Below, in pieces: positions 54,759 to 60,000 of a DNA stretch of 60,000 nt (the stretch's first letter is position 1; every line of letters starts with the position of its first letter). The notes under the pieces were generated by a model. It ran no database searches. It saw only the letters and a program-made list of their open reading frames with translations, and was not told the origin of the DNA. Location of the stretch: NCBI RefSeq assembly GCF_932526225.1, contig NC_064035.1, positions 2,667,501 to 2,727,500 of the forward strand. The letters run 5' to 3'. The stretch is from Nematostella vectensis. Lineage: Eukaryota; Cnidaria; Anthozoa; Actiniaria; Edwardsiidae. Both the position numbers and the translations under genes were made by a program.

Positions 54759-57700
54759 TTAGGTTAAAGCACCATTGGCAACCAAAGCGATTGTTGTTGT
54801 TTTGAAATAGCGCCATTGTCTTGCGAGCGATTTGATTGTAGGACTAAAATACGCATAATTATTCACTACCGACACTCGAGGTGCGTGTTTCATCTTGTTT
54901 TCGCCGGTGAAGAAAGCTTTTCAGCCACTGTTTCCACAGTATTTAGGAAGACAAGAACTAACGTAACGAAGAAACGACCAAGCAATGCGTGCTTAAGGAT
55001 AACGATCATTGATAAATAAAGATTGATGTTATCGGGAAAGATGTTGGTTTATTCCACACGATCACTCAAACTCGAAACTATTCTTTGTTTTATCACTGAT
55101 AAGTACTATAAGCTGTAATTAAAACTCTAGGTTAATAACCATGAAGCGAGAAATCGAGGAGAATATAGGAATAATATATTTCATTGCTATGATTTGCAAA
55201 TTCGACTAACGACAAAACTTCTACATTTGTTTGTTCCTCTTACATTTTCAGGGTTGCATCGAGGCTCACCTTTGAATCGAACCTGCTATTTTTATTCCCT
55301 CTATATGCGAATGAGTGGCTTAAACTCTGAAAAACTTTGACTTCCAGGTCTATCCAGGAGAACTAAACCCAAATTCCTTTGTAGTCGTTGTGATTGTTAT
55401 CACGCAATGCGTACAAGATTCCCTATAGGCAAAATACTGGCATCGACACGAACGCAAAAAAGCGAAGGACTAAAGCAAAGATTGTTCTTATCTTGTGTTA
55501 AATATACTCATAAAATGCAAAAGGAATTCTATATTGTTCTTGGACGTCAGTGAATGATTAATACAAGTTTTACCACAGGTAGCCCAGGCTCACGGCAAGT
55601 GTAGGTTTATTACAGAGTTTGTATGAGCGTACAGAGTTTGTATGAGCGAACAAATCTCGTTGAAATAAATATGCTGATTTGAAAATAAAACAGGAACTTG
55701 ACGTTGCTGCTACTCAAACCCGCCATTTTTTGCCATTCTAAGCTGTTTTAGCCGCTGCGAATTCCCGTCGCCTTCTGTATATAAAAGAGAAAAGGTTGCA
55801 AACTCCGACAACCACCAAATTTGTGCTCAACAAACCCACCGATCCTTTCAAAATCAAGACTCGCACGGCAAAATAAACCTCGCAGAATCATGGCACACAG
55901 CGTGGAAGTTACATGTGGAATCAGTGATCCTTATGAGATAATAAGCTTATTCAATTTGTTTTTTAATTGGGAAATAGTGATCTACTTGTGTTTCCAGTTT
56001 GTCGTTTCTTAAAAGAAACGACAAACTGGACGTTTTAAAAAACGCCGATAAACTCAGAAACCGGAATGTCACCCGGTAAACATTTTCGGGTGTTTCTTCC
56101 AAAATCTTAATTGCCCGCTAACTTACGGGAAATCGCTTCATGTTCTAGTTGTGTCGAGTTGTAGAAAGTTTTCATCACAGAGAAAACCATTCCACTGCCC
56201 GGTAAAAAGTGGGCCAATCAAGGCTTACATCATTCTATCAGATTTCCCTCAAACCAATCAGGTTTCATCTCTGTCAAATGATTTGACATTTAGCTGTCGC
56301 AGTGCGCATAAAAATATAAACAGCTTTGCGAAATATTAGAAGTTTTTCTACAAAATGAGACTATATGTACTTTTTCTTTGTCTTTTTTTCGAAAAATGTC
56401 GATACCACAGCAATTTTTGAGGTGCAAGTTGTCTACAGACATCGACAAAACTAGGATTTCAATAACTATTTAGCCAATCTATTCCTAAACTTTAAAAATT
56501 ATAATTTACTTGTCTGGAACCCACATCGACACGCTACGCAAAAGCTTTGTTTTGATAAACACTTTTCCTCGCCAGGATGTTCGAAAACTTTTCTAAATTA
56601 CCGGTAATTGCCGGGTCTGTTAGGTTACCGGGAGAGTTTTTGGGATAATTTTCGGGCAAAGCAGCGTGTCTGAAAAATGTGTTCATACTTTGCCGAGTAT
56701 TTGCGGGCCGCTTGTTGCATAGCTTTTCAGGCTAAAAGTCATCGCTTGGCTGTTCTTAATAATCGTGGAAGCGTTTTAAAGCCAGAAACTTGTTATTTAG
56801 GCTAAAAATCGACAAAACTGGAGACAGCCGTGTAGCTAGTTTTTTTTTCTCCTTTACCGGAAGCCGTGCAAGTAGACACAGCGTATAGGGCAAGATACTG
56901 GCATCGACACGAACGCAAAAAAAGCGAAGGACTAAAGCGAACATTTTTCTAATCTTGCGTTTAATATACTCATAAAATGCAAAAGGAATTCCGTATTGTT
57001 CTTGGACGTCAGTGAATTATTAATACAAGTTTTACGAACCTTTTTACATACTTCAATTTTTTGTGACCTTCGGCCTTCGGCTCGAGGTGGTAAAAGCGCT
57101 TTCGTATGACATCGCATAAATGCTGCATATAGATAAATCTTAGAATTATTTGCCAGGTATTGTTGTAAAACAATAAAGTAATAACTATTTAAAACTTTGA
57201 ACCGCATATCGAAGATTTTAACGCGATTTTAACAACGATATAAGAGGTTTCTTAAAAGTTTGAAACAATTTGTAGACTTTCTATTTTAGCTCAGCGCTAA
57301 AATAGAGCCTCGATCTGATGTAGTCTTGGATGCTTATTGGGCCTTTAATAAACGATACAGACCGCGGGAGCCAAATTATACGAGGTAGAACGTGTACTCA
57401 GGACCGTGTACTCAAGGCTTTCATAAATTTTCTTTTGCTGTGCCTGCAGTGTCCGTGAACAGAGGTATATACCATGGTAATATGGCCTGACTACTAAGTT
57501 GTAAACTTAGTTGTAAACATGGAGAATATATCGGGGATCAAAGTTGCTTCTTTACCGGATTTACGGGACATTTTTATGACTTTTTGCTGCGCAAAAAAAA
57601 AAAATTAAAAACAAGAAATAAGGCCTTTATCATTGATATTTGGCGGCCTTGTTATACTTCCAGGAAAGACGTTAGAAAGACCACAAACTAGGGAGCGTTT

Positions 57701-58450
57701 TGAAAGGTCGATTTAAGTTGTGAGTAGCATATATTTCTCGTTATTTTGAATCCTTCGGGTAACCTCTCAAAGAAACAAAATTTAAAGCAACTAGCATAAG
57801 TAAATTACACTGACGCTGTAAATAATTTTTAGGGGTCGGCACTGAAAATACGGTGTCGTTTATTAAAGATAATAAAGATTTATTCTGCTATGGCCCGCCA
57901 GTCTGTGGCATTTAATTAAGACGCGCACGCAACATCGTGAAAACGGTTTTTATTGTTGAATAACAATGACTAGTTTTTAATGATCTCATACAATCGATGA
58001 TTTGAAAGTCAAAAACGAGCGAAAAATATCTTTTAGGACGTGTGCAGAATAGTTTCACAGACGGTTTTATAGTTATTTGTTATAGTACAAATTGGCAAAT
58101 TTAATTTCATTAAAGAAAATTAATTTTGCTATTAAGCCGATGAGTGTCTTTTGCTGCTTTTGTAAACTACACGTACTTTCTTAAAATTATTAATTAATTT
58201 GTTTATTGTTAGAAAGCATTGTCTCTAAGAGTAGTCACTGCTAGATCAGGGTTTATTTCGTCCCCAGTCGATTCAGGGTACTCTAGAAACAGAGGCGGAC
58301 ACTTCCGTGGCGACGGGCTTGAAACAGGGGCGATAGTTTCCTAACTTGTGACACGAAACTTGAATCAAACCAGGCAAGAGATGTAATTTTGGGCCATAGT
58401 GGTGAGCTCAACGCCCGCCCGATGAATAGTATGTCTTACGTATCAAGGGC
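54759..58450. other. Spacer of unit 2 between acetyltransferase copy 3 and the receptor
   Basis: 54,785-55,380 and 56,745-58,450 match unit 1. The stretch 55,400-56,740 is specific to unit 2 and contains a second partial copy of the unit sequence (55,425-55,575 matches 56,895-57,035 and 48,028-48,160). No exon was recognised. The frame at 55,821-56,012 has no domain. Confidence 0.5.
55994..56029. repeat. Perfect 17-bp inverted repeat
   Basis: CCAGTTTGTCGTTTCTT, two bases, then its exact complement. It is followed by a T/A-rich stretch on neither side, so it is not an obvious terminator. It could be a recent small inversion-duplication. Confidence 0.85.
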
Positions 58451-59661
58451 TTAGTAATATCTGTTGATTGGAGCAGCCAAGAACACTGCTAGAGTAGCTG
58501 CCACGAAAACAATAAGAAACACCCACAAGAAGAATTTATCCAAAATAACAGCGGCCTTCTTCCAATCCTCTAGTTTGCTGTCGATGTGATCTCTTTCTTT
58601 AAGGATCTCTGCAATTCTTTGAACATCCTTTTCCATGGGGCTGGTTCTAATTGTTTCCCCACGGTAGATAACACTTCTGTCAGCTAGATGGTGTTGAGCC
58701 ATCTTGCAGTTCTGGCAATGAGAGGAAGTACTGAGGTGCGGGTACCCTGCCTTGTGGTCGATGCATGCCACATTGTATTGTGAGCCCACTTTCGGTTTAT
58801 TACTATCACCATGGACAATCTTGCTATGGGACTGTTCGTGGGTTCCTAGGTTTGTGGGCGTGGTGTTAGTAGGGGAGAGGGATGGCAGTTTCCCAGTCAG
58901 TCGGAATAGAATGTCGAATATCAGATACCGGAGCCAGAGGGGCATGGCTGTACGATGAGCTTGTCGATAATAACATCGAAGGACAACGCACGTGCTTGCA
59001 AGCGATAGCCCAACCTGAGAAAAGTAAATAGTGATTTTGTAAGAACAATACTAGTTAAAACATGCATGGGCTTATGTGTAGCATCCAGCTGATACATATC
59101 ACTCTAGCACTTTATTAAGCTGTGCGAAAAACATCTCAAAGCAGCTCTGATATGATACGATATAATATATTTCATTAGAGCACCGTAAACCCGTAAGTAC
59201 ATGCTTGTTAAGAACTCTAATATAATAAAATAGACCCCTCGGTAGTAGATCTACCGCTGTTTATATTTTGTTGGTATAAAAACAGATAGCTTGACTGGCA
59301 GCCATAAACGACAACAGAAAATTGGGAATAAAAATTGAAACGATAAGAAGCATTAGGAAAATTGGAGGGTAAAGCCACGCCTAAATGGTCATTATCTTGC
59401 TCCGGTGGTATTCATGCCCACATCCTACAATCAGGCTAACCAATCACTCTGCAGAATTAGAATATAACTAGAATTTGAAGACTGTTACCATGAACATCGC
59501 TGTGGTGTAATAGATGCTGATGAGAGGCACGACCTCGGCCACAGGTGGCATGATCTCAGACACTAGTAGCATGTAGACAGTCTGCGCCAGAAGACTGGTC
59601 ACCACTAGCGTGATACGCTCGCCAGACTCTGGAGGGAGTATGTACGACAGCAGGGTCAGGC
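58451..59661 (-). CDS. Nicotinic-type Cys-loop receptor, last two exons, unit 2
   Basis: Same structure as unit 1: exon 59489-59661 (173 nt, M2 and M3; SEIMPPVAEVVPLISIYYTT) and exon 58451-59014 (564 nt, end of M3, loop, M4). Splice signals are the same as in unit 1. The sequence differs from unit 1 at only a few residues, mostly conservative (V/I in the M2-M3 linker, S/A and L/I in the loop). The upstream exons with the Cys-loop and ligand-binding domain would lie beyond 60,000. This copy is therefore the better candidate for the complete gene. It probably acts as a ligand-gated cation channel subunit in the plasma membrane. Confidence 0.85.
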
Positions 59662-60000
59662 CTGGGAAGGGCAAAACACAGCAGGGTAATGCTTGGGAGG
59701 GTAGAATGGAGACAAAACACAGCAGGGTAATGCTTGGGAGGGTCGGACGGAGGCAAAACACAGCAGGGTAATGCTTGGGAGGGTAGAATGGAGGCAAGAC
59801 ACAGCAGGGTAATGCTTGGGAGGGTCGGACGGAGGCAAAACACAGCAGGGTAATGCTTGGGAGGGTAGAATGGAGGCAAAACACAGCAGGGTAATGCTTG
59901 GGAGGGTAGAATGGAGGCATACCACAGCAGGGTAATGCTTGGGAGGGTAGAATGGAGGCAAAATACAGCAGGGTAATGCTTGGGAGGGTCGAATGGAGGC
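59662..60000. repeat. 41-bp minisatellite next to the receptor M2 exon, unit 2
   Basis: The same repeat family as 50,754-51,825, beginning at the splice acceptor and continuing past the window edge. Variant units with GGGTCGGACGGAGGC occur only here, so the two arrays have evolved separately since the duplication. Confidence 0.9.

Larger units (their letters stand above)
51831..60000. repeat. Segmental duplication, unit 2 (runs off the window)
   Basis: Same order as unit 1: boundary text CACACAGTTGCTATTATGCACG, acetyltransferase copy 3, spacer, receptor 3' exons, minisatellite. Unit 2 carries two insertions absent from unit 1 (52,004-52,371 and 53,509-54,758) and extra sequence at about 55,400-56,740. 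It lacks the foldback and hAT-like insertions of unit 1. Confidence 0.85.

Overview
The window is animal nuclear DNA, most likely from a cnidarian (probably an anthozoan). Genes have GT-AG introns, one gene is a clear ANKAR orthologue, short inverted-repeat elements are dense, and a multi-copy intronless GNAT acetyltransferase lies close to a Cys-loop receptor gene. The species is an inference. No bacterial features are present.

Layout. 1-4.9 kb is mostly non-coding, with one candidate secreted-peptide exon and scattered repeats. 4.9-12.5 kb (+) holds a complete 11-exon ANKAR gene (ankyrin plus armadillo repeats) whose exons join to a 1456-residue frame. 12.5-15.1 kb is repeats, including a twin hAT-like element with a 7-bp target duplication. 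15.1-19.3 kb (+) holds a complete 7-exon stand-alone WRN-type 3'-5' exonuclease (259 aa); one intron carries a minisatellite made of copies of its own splice donor. 19.6-20.6 kb is a 149-bp satellite inside an inverted-repeat element. 20.9-25.3 kb is a broken non-LTR retrotransposon whose 3' end is duplicated and contains about 1.25 kb of pure TCCA repeat.

The main discovery is at 25,971-36,654: a 10.7-kb GC-rich Polinton-like virus (PLV/Maverick-type) integrated in the genome, bounded by 119-bp terminal inverted repeats. The left half reads rightward: a family-B-type DNA polymerase running in the same frame into an SF1 helicase and an HNH-like zinc domain. The right half reads leftward: capsid protein, packaging ATPase, several small membrane or virion proteins and a DDE integrase. 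A penton-like gene and a membrane protein read rightward at the right end. Nearly every gene has frameshifts or stops, so this is a fossil. The polymerase-helicase-HNH arrangement and the small-protein cluster look like an under-described lineage.

37-60 kb holds three near-identical intronless histidine-N-acetyltransferase-like genes (-) and two copies of the last two exons of a cation-selective nicotinic-type receptor gene (-), in a large tandem segmental duplication. One copy often preserves the empty site for an element inserted in the other, which gives clean boundaries for four nonautonomous elements. The receptor intron next to the M2 exon also carries a minisatellite that appears to derive from the splice-acceptor/exon junction.
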